The notes: generated from the sequence alone by a model not told the origin. Shown: positions 1 through 9,002, numbered from the stretch's first letter. The stretch: DNA of 64,000 nucleotides from GCA-2731375 sp964590195 (GCA_964590195.1 CAZPWJ010000011.1:17189-81188), one strand, 5' to 3'. A program made the numbers and translations.

Positions 1-1485
1 GCCATTGTTCATGGTCAGCGTCGCCTGACCTTCGCGCAGTCCTGGCAGCGCGGCCTGCGGCTTGCCAATGCCTTGCTCGACATGGGTCTGAAGCCGGGCG
101 ACCGGGTCGGATCGCTGGAAGATAACGGCATCCCGGCGGTGGATTTTTTCCTTGCCGCCACCATCGCCAATCTGGTCCGCGTACCCCTTTACCCGCGCAA
201 CAGCGCGGAAACCCATGGCCATATGCTGGGCCATACGGGCTGCCGTGCGGTCATTGCCTCAAGCGAATATGTGGGCGAGTTGGATGGCTTACTGGAGGCA
301 TTGCCGAAGCTGGAAAAAATCATTTCGCGTGACGATGGCTATGAAGATTGGCTGGCCGGGTTTCCCGACGATGATCCAAATGTGCCGGTGGCACCGGACG
401 ATTATTTTATCGTCCGTCATACGGGCGGCACCACCGGGTTGCCCAAGGGCGTGGCCTACACCCACCGTGCCTGGCTGGCGGCGGGACGGGATTGGACCTA
501 TTTGTTTCCGCCGATCGAGCCTGGTGACAAATGCCTGCACATTGCACCGATCAGCCATGGTTCGGGATATTTATTCGTCCCCATGTGGCTAAATGGCGCT
601 TGCAACGTCCTGCTTGATCACTTTGACGCCGCCGACGCCCTTGCCTGCATCGAGGCTGAGCCGATCCAATACCTCTTTGTCGTGCCGGCCATGCTGAACC
701 TGATGAACCGCGATCCAAAAGCACGCAGCCGGGATTTCTCCAAGCTGAAATGCATGCAGGTTGGCGCCGCTCCTATTGCCGACGATACCGCACTGACGGC
801 GCGGGAGATTTTCGGCGATACCCTGTGGCAGGGTTATGGACAGACCGAGGCCGTGCCGGTCACCATGATGGGGCCGCGGCAATGGTTCGCCGAGATCGAG
901 GGCTCGGAGCCCTTGCGCTCCTGCGGCCTGGTTCTGCCCTTCGCCGATGTGGAAATCTGGGACGAAAACAACGAACCCCTGCCCCAGGGCGAAGAGGGCG
1001 AGATCGCCCTGCGCTGCGATGGTCAGATGGCCGGCTTTTGGGAAGACCCCGAGGCCACGGCGGAACGCATGGTGGACGACTGGGTGTTGACCGGCGATAT
1101 CGGCATGATCGACCGCGCCGGTTATCTCTATCTGTTGGACCGGGCCGGCGACATGATCGTCTCGGGCGGCTACAACATCTACCCGGCGGAACTGGAAAAC
1201 GTACTGTGCGACCATGGCGATATCGTCGAGGCAGCGGTCTTCGCGGTGCCTGACGAGCGCTGGGGCGAGAGCCCCATGGCTGTCTGTATGGTCAACGAGG
1301 GGGCCGCGGTCACGGCGGAAGAATTGATTGCCTTCTGCGCCGAACGCCTGGGCTCTTACAAACGGCCCAAATCAGTGCTCCTGACCAGCGAGCCGCTCCC
1401 CAAAAGCGCGGTCGGAAAAATTCAGCGCAAAGTACTGCGCGAGCCGTACTGGGAAGGTCATGAGCGGCGGATTTCAGGCAATTAG
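1..1485 (+). CDS. AMP-dependent acyl-CoA synthetase (5' partial)
   Basis: ANL-superfamily enzyme that activates a carboxylic acid with ATP to an acyl-adenylate and transfers it to CoA. The frame is open from base 1, so the true start lies upstream of the window; 494 residues are visible against 510-550 usual for the family, so little is missing. The ATP-binding loop TGGTTGLPKG is at 421-450, GYGQTE at 832-849, the hinge-region motif DRAGDMIVSGGYN at 1138-1176, and the C-terminal catalytic lysine in AVGKIQRK at 1408-1431. Substrate cannot be read from the sequence; medium- or long-chain fatty acids or an aromatic acid are all possible. A GC-rich hairpin follows the stop codon. Confidence 0.9.
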   Translation, partial: AIVHGQRRLTFAQSWQRGLRLANALLDMGLKPGDRVGSLEDNGIPAVDFFLAATIANLVRVPLYPRNSAETHGHMLGHTGCRAVIASSEYVGELDGLLEALPKLEKIISRDDGYEDWLAGFPDDDPNVPVAPDDYFIVRHTGGTTGLPKGVAYTHRAWLAAGRDWTYLFPPIEPGDKCLHIAPISHGSGYLFVPMWLNGACNVLLDHFDAADALACIEAEPIQYLFVVPAMLNLMNRDPKARSRDFSKLKCMQVGAAPIADDTALTAREIFGDTLWQGYGQTEAVPVTMMGPRQWFAEIEGSEPLRSCGLVLPFADVEIWDENNEPLPQGEEGEIALRCDGQMAGFWEDPEATAERMVDDWVLTGDIGMIDRAGYLYLLDRAGDMIVSGGYNIYPAELENVLCDHGDIVEAAVFAVPDERWGESPMAVCMVNEGAAVTAEELIAFCAERLGSYKRPKSVLLTSEPLPKSAVGKIQRKVLREPYWEGHERRISGN

Positions 1486-1498
1486 GCGCTGAATCAAT

Positions 1499-1536
1499 GG
1501 GCCGGCCAGCGAGGTTTCCCTCAATGCGGCCGGCCC
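1499..1536 (+). terminator. GC-rich nested hairpin after the acyl-CoA synthetase
   Basis: GGGCCGGCC (1499-1507) pairs perfectly with GGCCGGCCC (1528-1536), and the loop contains a smaller GAGG/CCTC stem (1511-1522). There is no clear T-run after it, so it may be a Rho-independent-like stop of low efficiency or a 3' mRNA stabiliser. It sits 14 nt after the stop codon and also lies downstream of the convergent small ORF. Confidence 0.45.
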
Positions 1537-1591
1537 GTTAATGCCACGAACTCGGTATTTTCGAAACTTATCCGGTCTTTTGAAACTTCGG

Positions 1592-1723
1592 TTAGGTCAT
1601 TAGATGCCACATATAAGCCAAACCACCGACCGAGATAAGCCAGCCCAACGCAACCAGGAAGAAAGCGGGCTGTGAATGCGTTACCGATGACGTTACTTGC
1701 TGATCCATCACTGAATTTACCAT
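1592..1723 (-). CDS. Putative 43-residue single-pass membrane protein
   Basis: Not recognised. A small reading frame on the minus strand starts at ATG 1723, with GGGA about 10 nt upstream as a weak ribosome site. The first 18 residues are polar (Gln/Ser/Thr-rich). A hydrophobic helix follows, roughly residues 19-39, containing PAFFLVALGW and SVGGLAYMW, so a one-helix inner-membrane protein is plausible. Two near-identical palindromes 60 bp apart lie upstream of its start. No family can be assigned; a chance ORF cannot be excluded because it is short. Confidence 0.4.
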   Translation of the reverse strand: MVNSVMDQQVTSSVTHSQPAFFLVALGWLISVGGLAYMWHLMT

Positions 1724-1750
1724 TTTACTGATCCCAACAATTTACTGCCG

Positions 1751-1764
1751 GCCAACCACTTGGC
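1751..1764. promoter_or_regulatory. Palindromic operator-like box A
   Basis: GCCAA-CCAC-TTGGC is a perfect inverted repeat. A nearly identical box occurs exactly 60 bp further on (1811-1824). Both lie upstream of the small minus-strand ORF and far upstream of the kinase-like gene at 2062. Apart from this pair I see no gene between 1724 and 2061. Confidence 0.35.
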
Positions 1765-1810
1765 GACATAGACAACCGTAACGTCCACCAATTTATCCTG
1801 CATGTTTCAT

Positions 1811-1824
1811 GCCAACCGCCTGGC
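1811..1824. promoter_or_regulatory. Palindromic operator-like box B
   Basis: GCCAA-CCGC-CTGGC matches box A at 12 of 14 positions, and the next two bases (GA) also match. One arm position is imperfect. The start-to-start distance to box A is 60 bp, close to an integral number of helical turns, as expected for cooperative binding. The binding protein is unknown. Confidence 0.35.
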
Positions 1825-2061
1825 GATTAGATAATGGCTGTTAACTGCCATTCTAATGCTAGATCGCATCCTTTTCCGTCCCAAATCAGGACAACACGAC
1901 ATTGCACACCGTGCCAATCCTGGAAACCGGCACGCTCTGGCCTCGGATTTATCCGTTATCCGGCAACGTTTTGGTAATAGTCGCTAATCTGTTTGAAAGA
2001 ATTAGCAAGATATGCTGCCAACGCTAAAGGTAACAAAGACGAATAATGCAAGATCAACAGC

Positions 2062-3468
2062 GTGACCGTATTAACTAAAATGAACCGCCTTTCCGAAACC
2101 ATGATACCGCCGCGCCTGCTGTTGGACGAGCGCAGTGGGCGACTCTACGGCTGGTTCGTCTCCTGCCATCTGTTGATTGGACTGCTGGCCCTCGCTTTGT
2201 CCGGCTGGGTGTATCAGGCCGCGAACCAGATAACGCCGGCTTATTGGCTGTTCCTGGCATTGACCACCTGTCTCATAGCGCAACCGGTTTTGTTCCGGTT
2301 AAGCGGCGCCTACAATCTGTTATCGACCATTTCCATCGTGATCCTGAACGCCATGATCGGGGTGGCGGCCTATAATTATGGCGGCTATCTGTCGCCGGTC
2401 TTGCCGGTATCGATTGCCATTCCATTATTTTGCCTGTTTTTTCTGAATGGGCTGGGTCAGGTCGTGGGTCTGGGGACTCTGGCCATATGCTACGGCGGCC
2501 TCATCGTCCTGTACGTGGACGGTCATGCCTTTCCGCAATATTTGCCGGCGGAACAACTATCGGGCCTGTTTCTGGCCGGGATCATCGTTGCCACCGTGTT
2601 CGTCACGGCCTTGGCGCGGGGCTATCTGGACCTGTACGCCCTGTCGCGGGATACCCTTCGCCGCGAGGTAGAGCGCCATCGTGATACCGCCGACAACCTG
2701 ATCAAGGCCCGCACCCTTATCGAAAACGGCACCAAATCGAAGGGGCAAAGCATTGCCGCCGTTTGCGACGAAATCCGCATGCCCCTCAACGCTATTATCG
2801 GCTTTGCACAAATCATAAGCCGCGAATTGATGGGACAATTGTCCGACGAGCGATATCGTTCCTGCGCTTCCGACATAGAGAGCAGCGGCCGCCATCTATT
2901 GGGTATTATCGATGAAGTTCTCGATCTGGTGCGGGTGGAAACCGGCGATCTGGAGCTGATCGAAGGCGATTTTGAAATGTCGGCTCTGGTTGCCAAATGC
3001 GGCGAAACCGTCACCGGCCTGGCCCAGGCCCGCAATGTCGCCATGGCTTGCGATTTACCTACTGGCGGTATGATGATCCGGGCTGACCAGAGCCGCGTAC
3101 GTCAGGTCATTATTGCGTTATTGTCAAATTGCACTGCCTTGGTCGGCGGCGGCGGGCGGGTTGAAATTCAACTTTCCGCGACCGCCGCAAACGAAGCCAT
3201 GCTATTGATCCGCGCAACGGGCGCCACCGTTTCGCCGGAACGCCTGGCTCTGGCGCTGGAGCCTTTCGACGGCGTCCCGCCCGGCCATGGCGCCGAGCGG
3301 CTGGGTATCGGCTATGGCTTGCCCATTGCCCGCCGTCTGGTCGAATTGCATGGCGGCAAATTGCAATTCGGCGGCCCCAAACCGGATGAGGCGCATATAA
3401 TCATGACCCTGCCCGCCAACCGGTTGCGGCACGAACAGGACGCGGCTGGAATTGAGGGCCGGGCCTAA
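2062..3468 (+). CDS. Degenerate membrane sensor histidine kinase (pseudokinase)
   Basis: Architecture of a membrane histidine kinase: about six hydrophobic helices in residues 30-190, a coiled linker, then HisKA-like and HATPase-like domains. The H-box reads CDEIRMPLN where active kinases have SHELRTPLN, so the phospho-acceptor His is Asp (residue 236 from the GTG, bases 2767-2769). The G1 box reads ATGATV (from 3214) instead of DxGxG, losing the ATP-binding Asp and the second Gly. The N-box Asn (LLSN) and the G2-like GIGYGLPIARR are kept. It may act as a non-catalytic sensor or partner. Start is unclear: GTG 2062 or ATG 2080; a 10-codon ORF (2046-2078) with a better upstream AAAGG ends one base before ATG 2080 and could couple translation. 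Confidence 0.8.
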   Translation: MTVLTKMNRLSETMIPPRLLLDERSGRLYGWFVSCHLLIGLLALALSGWVYQAANQITPAYWLFLALTTCLIAQPVLFRLSGAYNLLSTISIVILNAMIGVAAYNYGGYLSPVLPVSIAIPLFCLFFLNGLGQVVGLGTLAICYGGLIVLYVDGHAFPQYLPAEQLSGLFLAGIIVATVFVTALARGYLDLYALSRDTLRREVERHRDTADNLIKARTLIENGTKSKGQSIAAVCDEIRMPLNAIIGFAQIISRELMGQLSDERYRSCASDIESSGRHLLGIIDEVLDLVRVETGDLELIEGDFEMSALVAKCGETVTGLAQARNVAMACDLPTGGMMIRADQSRVRQVIIALLSNCTALVGGGGRVEIQLSATAANEAMLLIRATGATVSPERLALALEPFDGVPPGHGAERLGIGYGLPIARRLVELHGGKLQFGGPKPDEAHIIMTLPANRLRHEQDAAGIEGRA

Positions 3469-3527
3469 ATTTTCTGCGCCACGATATTTCCTCCGCTATG
3501 ATTGCGGCCGGTTATTGGGATGACGCC

Positions 3528-5228
3528 ATGAAGAAAACCGCCCTTGCAGCTATTCTCGCCACAACCGTCGCGCTGACGCCCTGGCAGGCCGTCGAGAGCG
3601 CCGAAGCCGGCGATTTCCTGCATGGCCAAAGACTTTATTCCCTGGGCGACTATGGCGGGGCGCTGCAAATCTGGCAGGCGTTGGCGCAACAGGGCGACGC
3701 CAGGGCGCAATACAGCATGGCGATCCTTTATTTGCGGGGCCGGGGAGTTCCGAAAAACAAGGAAAAAGCCATGCGATGGGCCAGTCGGGCCGCGGAGCAG
3801 GGCTATAAACCTGGCCGGAAATTGCTACAAAAATTGCAAAAACCCAAAGCCAAGGTGGAAGCCGCGGCCAAGCCACGGCAGCGCAAGGCCCGAAGCCAGA
3901 TGACGGAACTGGAACGCATCGAAGCCTCGGCCGAGGATTGGCTGCTGCGCATCGAAGACAAGATCGCCAAGAACGGCCGCCTGGAATACGGCGAGTTGCA
4001 TGCGGTACGGCTGGACGGCGCCGTGCAGATAACGATCCCCGATCTCGTCATCCATGGCGATGACGGAGGCTTGCTCGAAATCGGTACGGTGCGCGCCGAA
4101 ATACGCCAAGGCGATGAACGTTTTGATGATATCACCCTGGCCCTGCCGGACGAGATGCGCTTTCGCCAGCAAGACGGAAGCGAGGGACGCATAACCATCG
4201 CCAAGCGCCATGCCAAACTACGCTGGGACCGGCAATTGGAAATCAGCACGGATTTTGAATTCCGCCTCGGCGAACTGCGGATTTTGAATGCCGAGAGTGG
4301 CGAGAGAGGCAGTATTGGCGAGATTTTGGCGCTTTCGAACGTGCGCGAGGATAACGGCCTTTGGACCGGGCCCATGCGGCTCGCCATAAGCCAAATGAGG
4401 ATCAGCGACGGCAAGGCATCCGCCCTGCTGTTGGACAAGGCCACGATTGAGCTGGATCTGCGCGGCCTGGATATCCCTGCTTATAACGACAGCCTGCTCC
4501 AGACCGGATCGGACAGCGACGGGATGCCGCCGCTGAAACAGATATTGACCTTGGCCAGCGGCGTCGGTTTACACGCCAGTATCGAAGGTCTGGCCGTACG
4601 ACATCCCGATCAAGGCGATTTCCGCTTGGATCAGGCTGACTACGGTCTGGATCTGTCCAGTCCGGATGGCAAGCTATTGAACCTCGCCCTGACCGCCAGC
4701 CATCATGGCCTTAGCGGCACGGGCAGCGCGGCACCTGAAGCCATGGTGCCAAGGGAACTGGATATCGCCCTGGCCCTAGAAAACGTTCCCAGTGAAACGA
4801 TCGTCAACGTCGGTGTGGCGGCGGCCGTCGAAGTGGCCTTATTGGGAAAGGTAAGCTCCGGCCCGCAAGTGTTTAAGCGCCTGCGGCAGGACCTGAGCGC
4901 GGCGGCAACGGTGCTGCACCTGAAGCGGACGAAAATTTCGGCCAAGGATTACGACATCAACATGGATCTGAGCTTGCAGGCGGACGGAACGGCCAAGGCT
5001 GGCTTGGTTGGCAACGGTGAGTTGCGTATCAAGGGCCTGGACAAGCTGCTCGCGACAACGGGGGGGCGCGACCTACCGCCGCTCGCGGATTTGGTTAAAA
5101 AGGGCAAACGTTTGCAGGGGCGCAGGGGACATCTGTTCGCTCTTGCCATCCGCCCCGATGGATTCCTGGCCGTGAACGGAGATCCCGTGCTGTCCCTGGC
5201 GCCTTTTGACGATACAGCCAAGCAATAG
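3528..5228 (+). CDS. Secreted Sel1-repeat protein with unknown C-terminal domain
   Basis: Predicted exported protein of 566 residues. ATG 3528 is preferred over the upstream in-frame ATG 3498 because MKKTALAAILATTVALTPW then forms a standard signal peptide. Residues about 30-105 contain two Sel1/TPR-like repeats (DFLHGQRLYSLGDYGGAL; AQYSMAILYLRGRGV...AMRWASRAAEQG). A Lys-rich linker follows, then about 430 residues rich in alternating beta-type segments with no motif I recognise; it faintly resembles bacterial envelope beta-rich domains. It lies 60 nt after the kinase-like gene and 17 nt before the antiporter gene, so co-transcription is likely. Confidence 0.7.
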   Translation: MKKTALAAILATTVALTPWQAVESAEAGDFLHGQRLYSLGDYGGALQIWQALAQQGDARAQYSMAILYLRGRGVPKNKEKAMRWASRAAEQGYKPGRKLLQKLQKPKAKVEAAAKPRQRKARSQMTELERIEASAEDWLLRIEDKIAKNGRLEYGELHAVRLDGAVQITIPDLVIHGDDGGLLEIGTVRAEIRQGDERFDDITLALPDEMRFRQQDGSEGRITIAKRHAKLRWDRQLEISTDFEFRLGELRILNAESGERGSIGEILALSNVREDNGLWTGPMRLAISQMRISDGKASALLLDKATIELDLRGLDIPAYNDSLLQTGSDSDGMPPLKQILTLASGVGLHASIEGLAVRHPDQGDFRLDQADYGLDLSSPDGKLLNLALTASHHGLSGTGSAAPEAMVPRELDIALALENVPSETIVNVGVAAAVEVALLGKVSSGPQVFKRLRQDLSAAATVLHLKRTKISAKDYDINMDLSLQADGTAKAGLVGNGELRIKGLDKLLATTGGRDLPPLADLVKKGKRLQGRRGHLFALAIRPDGFLAVNGDPVLSLAPFDDTAKQ

Positions 5229-5244
5229 GTAACATTAGCCGGTA

Positions 5245-6543
5245 ATGGAACATCTCTCCCGCGATATCGCCACTTTGTTGGGCCTGGCAGCCCTGTTCGG
5301 CTATCTCAACCACCGCTTCCTGCGCCTGCCCCGCACCATTGGCCTGGTTCTGATCGCCATGGCCGCCTCGTTGGGTGCCTTGGCCATTGATGCCGCAGTG
5401 CCGGGCTGGGGCGTGGGGCCGGGGCTGCGCGCGGCCTTGATCGAAATCGATTTCACCGCTGCCCTGATGCACGGCATGCTGGGTTTTCTGTTATTCGCGG
5501 GCGCCCTGCATGTGGACCTGGCACAACTGGCCAAGCGGCGCTGGCCCATCGCGGCCATGGCCACAGGCGGCCTGCTGCTGTCCACCGCCCTGATCGGCGG
5601 CGGTATATGGCTGGCCTTTGATCTGGTCGGCCTGCCCCTGCCATTTATCTATTGCCTGCTGTTCGGCGCGCTGATTTCACCGACCGATCCGGTGGCGGTG
5701 CTGGGCATCCTGAAGACCGCCAAGGTGCCGGCCAGTCTGGAGGCCAAAATCGCCGGTGAAAGCCTGTTCAATGACGGCGTCGGCGTCGTGGTCTTCGTCA
5801 TCCTGTTGGCCATGGCGACATCAGGCGCTGGCGGCGGTGGAGACGGCCATGGCGCTTCCATGGATGCCATGGGCATAGCGCTATTGTTCCTGCAAGAAGC
5901 GGTTGGCGGCGCGGTCCTGGGCCTGGCGGCGGGCGCCATCGCATTTTGGGCCCTGCGCTCCATCGACGAGTACAACCTGGAAGTCATCATCACCCTGGCT
6001 CTGGTCACCGTCACCTACGAGGTGGCGTTCCTGCTGCACACCTCTGGCCCCATCGCCGTCGTGGTGGCCGGGCTGTTGATTGGCAACCATGGCACCCGCC
6101 TGGCCATGAGCGAGACCACGCGCGGCCATCTGACCAATTTCTGGACCTTGATCGATGAGATCCTGAATGCGGTGCTGTTCCTGCTGATTGGGCTGGAGGT
6201 CGTGGTGATCTCCACCGCGCCGGGCCTGATGTGGGTCGCCTTGATCGCCATTCCTCTGGTTCTAAGCGCACGTTTCGTTGCCGTTGCCATTCCCATAGGG
6301 CTGCTGGGTCTGTGGCGCGATTTTACCAAAGGGGCGATCCCGGTGCTGACCTGGGGCGGTTTGCGCGGCGGCATCTCGGTCGCCTTGGCCCTGTCGCTGC
6401 CGGCGGGCGCTGAAAAAGACGCCATCGTCACGGTCTGTTACGCGGTGGTGGTGTTTTCAATTCTGGTACAGGGTTTGACGATCGGCCGTCTGGTCGCCTG
6501 GGTTGTGCCAAGTCAGAGTACGGAGACGGAACGACATGACTGA
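5245..6543 (+). CDS. Na+/H+ antiporter, CPA1 family
   Basis: Inner-membrane cation/proton antiporter of 432 residues with about 12 hydrophobic helices. The CPA1 signature is intact: LISPTDPVAVLG (T147-D148) and ESLFNDG, whose Asn176-Asp177 pair forms the ion-binding site. A His/Gly-rich loop follows (residues about 193-205). It probably serves pH and sodium homeostasis. Its stop codon overlaps the start of the NUDIX gene (ATGACTGA), so the two are translationally coupled. Close relatives are annotated NhaP or simply sodium:proton antiporter; ion selectivity cannot be told. Confidence 0.9.
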   Translation: MEHLSRDIATLLGLAALFGYLNHRFLRLPRTIGLVLIAMAASLGALAIDAAVPGWGVGPGLRAALIEIDFTAALMHGMLGFLLFAGALHVDLAQLAKRRWPIAAMATGGLLLSTALIGGGIWLAFDLVGLPLPFIYCLLFGALISPTDPVAVLGILKTAKVPASLEAKIAGESLFNDGVGVVVFVILLAMATSGAGGGGDGHGASMDAMGIALLFLQEAVGGAVLGLAAGAIAFWALRSIDEYNLEVIITLALVTVTYEVAFLLHTSGPIAVVVAGLLIGNHGTRLAMSETTRGHLTNFWTLIDEILNAVLFLLIGLEVVVISTAPGLMWVALIAIPLVLSARFVAVAIPIGLLGLWRDFTKGAIPVLTWGGLRGGISVALALSLPAGAEKDAIVTVCYAVVVFSILVQGLTIGRLVAWVVPSQSTETERHD

Positions 6544-7144
6544 ACCCGAGCGCAAGGTCGAGGTGATCGAGAAACGCACGGTCTTTCAAGGTTATTACCG
6601 GGTCGATGCCTACCGGCTGCGCCACAGCCTGTATCGAGGCGGCATGGGCGCCGAGATCAGCCGCGAGGTCTTGGAACGCGGCCATGCCGTTCTGGTACTG
6701 CCCTATGACCCGGTGCGCGACGAGCTGGTCATGATTGAGCAATTTCGTATTGGTCCCTTCGCGCGCGGTGATCAGCCATGGTGTCTCGAAGTGGTCGCCG
6801 GCATCATAGAGGACGGCGAGGACCTTGAGGACGTGGCGCGCCGGGAAGCCATGGAAGAAGCTGGCATCGAATTGAGCGAAATCACGCATGCCCTGGATTT
6901 CTATGCTTCCCCCGGCGCGGTAACGGAACAGATTTCCGTCTACTGCGCCCGGACGGATGCCTCCCTGGCCGGCGGCATTCATGGGATCGAGGCCGAAGGC
7001 GAGGATATCAAGGTTATCGTCATGCCATTCAAAGACGTCATGCAGGCCCTAGACGAGGCCAGGATCAGTGCCGGTCCCGTAATCATCGCCGTGCAATGGC
7101 TGGCCCTGCACCGCGAAGAGATCCGTCAGCGTTGGCTTGATTAA
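6536..7144 (+). CDS. NUDIX hydrolase, ADP-ribose pyrophosphatase type
   Basis: Hydrolyses a nucleoside-diphosphate sugar, most likely ADP-ribose to AMP plus ribose 5-phosphate, using Mg2+. The NUDIX box is complete: a Gly in AGIIEDGE, then REAMEEAGI. The upstream strand motif EQFRIGPFARG and the downstream FYASPGAVTEQI are typical of the NudF/TrgB group. ATG 6536 is chosen because it overlaps the antiporter stop by 8 nt; the longer frame beginning at 6503 adds an implausible Arg-rich stretch. Length of 202 residues is normal. Confidence 0.88.
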   Translation: MTEPERKVEVIEKRTVFQGYYRVDAYRLRHSLYRGGMGAEISREVLERGHAVLVLPYDPVRDELVMIEQFRIGPFARGDQPWCLEVVAGIIEDGEDLEDVARREAMEEAGIELSEITHALDFYASPGAVTEQISVYCARTDASLAGGIHGIEAEGEDIKVIVMPFKDVMQALDEARISAGPVIIAVQWLALHREEIRQRWLD

Positions 7145-7245
7145 TTAAACACAAAAAAAATGTTAATAAATTAGATTTACTTGTCCTACCTGGGCATAAA
7201 GCATAGTCTGCGGCCAAATCATATTAGCAGGTCGTGGAGTAGATC

Positions 7246-8256
7246 ATGGATATACGGCAGGGTTTTATCGAGAGCATCGGCAATACACCTTTAATTCGCC
7301 TGAAAAAGGCATCGGAACTGACAGGGTGCGAGATCCTGGGCAAGGCGGAATTTCTTAATCCGGGCGGCTCGGTCAAGGATCGGGCGGCCCTGGCTATTGT
7401 CAGCGCGGCGGAAGCCAGGGGCGATTTGCGACCGGGAGGCATTATCGTCGAAGGCACCGCCGGCAATACGGGTATCGGCCTGGCCCTAGTGGCCAATGCG
7501 CGGGGCTATCGAACGGTCATCGTTATCCCCGAGACCCAGACCAAGGAAAAGAAAGACATGCTGCGCATGTGCGGCGCCGACCTGCGCGAGGTACCCGCCC
7601 TGCCCTATCGGGACGACAACAACTACATCAAATATTCCGGGCGTCTGGCCGACGAAATCGCCGCGAACCATGCCGAAGGCGCGATTTGGGCCAACCAGTT
7701 CGATAACGTGGACAATCGCCAGGGCCACTACGACACCACGGGGCCGGAGATTTGGCGCCAGACGGACGGCAAGGTCGACGGGTTCATCTGCGCCGTGGGC
7801 TCGGGCGGCTCGCTCGCCGGTATTTCGCAATATCTTAGAGAACAGAACCCCGCCATCACCATCGGCCTGGCCGACCCGCCCGGCGCGGCGCTGTACAACT
7901 ACTATGCCAATGGCGAATTGAAGGCCGAGGGCTCCTCCATCACCGAAGGCATCGGCCAGGGCCGCATTACCGCCAACCTGGAAGGCCTGGCCATTGATGC
8001 GCCGTTTCAAATTCCGGACGAGGAATCCCTGCAAATCGCCTTTGACCTGATTATCGAGGAAGGCCTGGTTTTGGGATCTTCCAGCGGCGTAAATGTCGCG
8101 GGCGCCATTCGTCTGGCGCAACAAATGGGGCCGGGCCATACAATTGTGACCTTGCTTTGTGATGGTGCCCAGCGCTATCAAAGCAAGATGTTCAATGTGC
8201 CTTTCCTGGAAGAGAAAGGCCTGCCCGTACCGAGCTGGATGGCCGGGACCGGGTGA
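7246..8256 (+). CDS. cysK: Cysteine synthase (O-acetylserine sulfhydrylase)
   Basis: PLP-dependent fold-type II enzyme making L-cysteine from O-acetylserine and sulfide. The Schiff-base lysine is K44 in GGSVKDR, followed by the substrate loop EGTAGNTGIG and the phosphate-binding GSGGSLAG. Length (336) fits the alphaproteobacterial CysK group; a cystathionine beta-synthase function is less likely because there is no CBS domain. A GGAG site sits 7 nt before the ATG, and an AT-rich 100-bp leader precedes it. Genes for AlaX, a sulfurtransferase and a GNAT protein follow in the same direction. Confidence 0.88.
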   Translation: MDIRQGFIESIGNTPLIRLKKASELTGCEILGKAEFLNPGGSVKDRAALAIVSAAEARGDLRPGGIIVEGTAGNTGIGLALVANARGYRTVIVIPETQTKEKKDMLRMCGADLREVPALPYRDDNNYIKYSGRLADEIAANHAEGAIWANQFDNVDNRQGHYDTTGPEIWRQTDGKVDGFICAVGSGGSLAGISQYLREQNPAITIGLADPPGAALYNYYANGELKAEGSSITEGIGQGRITANLEGLAIDAPFQIPDEESLQIAFDLIIEEGLVLGSSSGVNVAGAIRLAQQMGPGHTIVTLLCDGAQRYQSKMFNVPFLEEKGLPVPSWMAGTG

Positions 8257-8275
8257 TAACGCCAAAGAGGCCCGA

Positions 8276-8986
8276 ATGACCGAATTGCTGTTCCGCGACG
8301 ACCCTTATGCCAAGGACTGCGAAGCCACCGTAACAGCCGTGAACGACCGCGGCGGCATCGAATTGGACCGCACGGTGTTTTATCCCACGGGTGGCGGTCA
8401 GCCGGGCGATACGGGCGTTTTGCGCCTTGGTGATGGCAGCGAGATCACGATCGCGACAACGGTCAAGGGCGATGGCCCGGATGATGTTGTCCATGTCGCC
8501 GCGGAAGGCCAAGACCTGCCCGCCGTCGGCACCTCGGTCACGGCCGCGATCGACTGGGATGTGCGCCACCGCCTGATGCGTATCCATACCTGCCTGCATC
8601 TGCTCTCCTCCGTCGTGGAATATCCGGTCACGGGCGGGCAGATCAGCGATGGCAAGGGCCGCCTGGACTTCGACATGCCCGAAATGACCGTGGAGAAGGA
8701 GGCCATTACCGCGCGTTTGAACGAACTGATCGCCGAGGGGCACCCGGTCAACGTGGGCTGGATCAGCGATGACGAACTGGCCGCCCAACCGGATCTGGTC
8801 AAAACCATGTCCGTGAAACCGCCCATGGGCCAGGGCCGGGTCCGCCTGATCGACGTTGATGGTTGCGATTTGCAGCCCTGCGGCGGCACCCATGTCGCCA
8901 ACACCTCGGAAATCGGCGGCGTCAGGGTTCGCAAGATCGAGAAAAAGGGCCGGCAAAACCGACGCATATCAATCGAGTTTTCTTAA
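8276..8986 (+). CDS. Alanyl-tRNA editing protein (AlaX-like)
   Basis: Free-standing editing domain that hydrolyses mischarged Ser-tRNA(Ala) in trans. The Zn-binding set is present: H104 and H108 in HTCLH, and C202 and H206 in CGGTH. The N-terminal RTVFYPTGGGQPGDTG is the family hallmark. Start is ATG 8276, preceded by AAAGAGG; the open frame runs further upstream inside cysK but has no family similarity there. Length of 236 residues fits the class II AlaX type with a short N-terminal domain. It lies 19 nt after cysK, so it probably belongs to the same operon. Confidence 0.88.
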   Translation: MTELLFRDDPYAKDCEATVTAVNDRGGIELDRTVFYPTGGGQPGDTGVLRLGDGSEITIATTVKGDGPDDVVHVAAEGQDLPAVGTSVTAAIDWDVRHRLMRIHTCLHLLSSVVEYPVTGGQISDGKGRLDFDMPEMTVEKEAITARLNELIAEGHPVNVGWISDDELAAQPDLVKTMSVKPPMGQGRVRLIDVDGCDLQPCGGTHVANTSEIGGVRVRKIEKKGRQNRRISIEFS

Positions 8987-9002
8987 ATATTATCAATAAT
9001 AT
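8987..9002. repeat. AT-only inverted repeat between alaX-like gene and sseA
   Basis: ATATTAT-CA-ATAATAT is a perfect 7-bp inverted repeat directly after the alaX-like stop codon, inside the 39-bp gap before sseA. It could be an operator, or just part of a -10-like AT-rich stretch (TAATATACT follows). Confidence 0.3.

Noticed and set aside
7181..7209. TTGTCC-17-TAGTCT as the cysK promoter
   Set aside because: The -10 matches consensus at only three positions; nothing else supports it.
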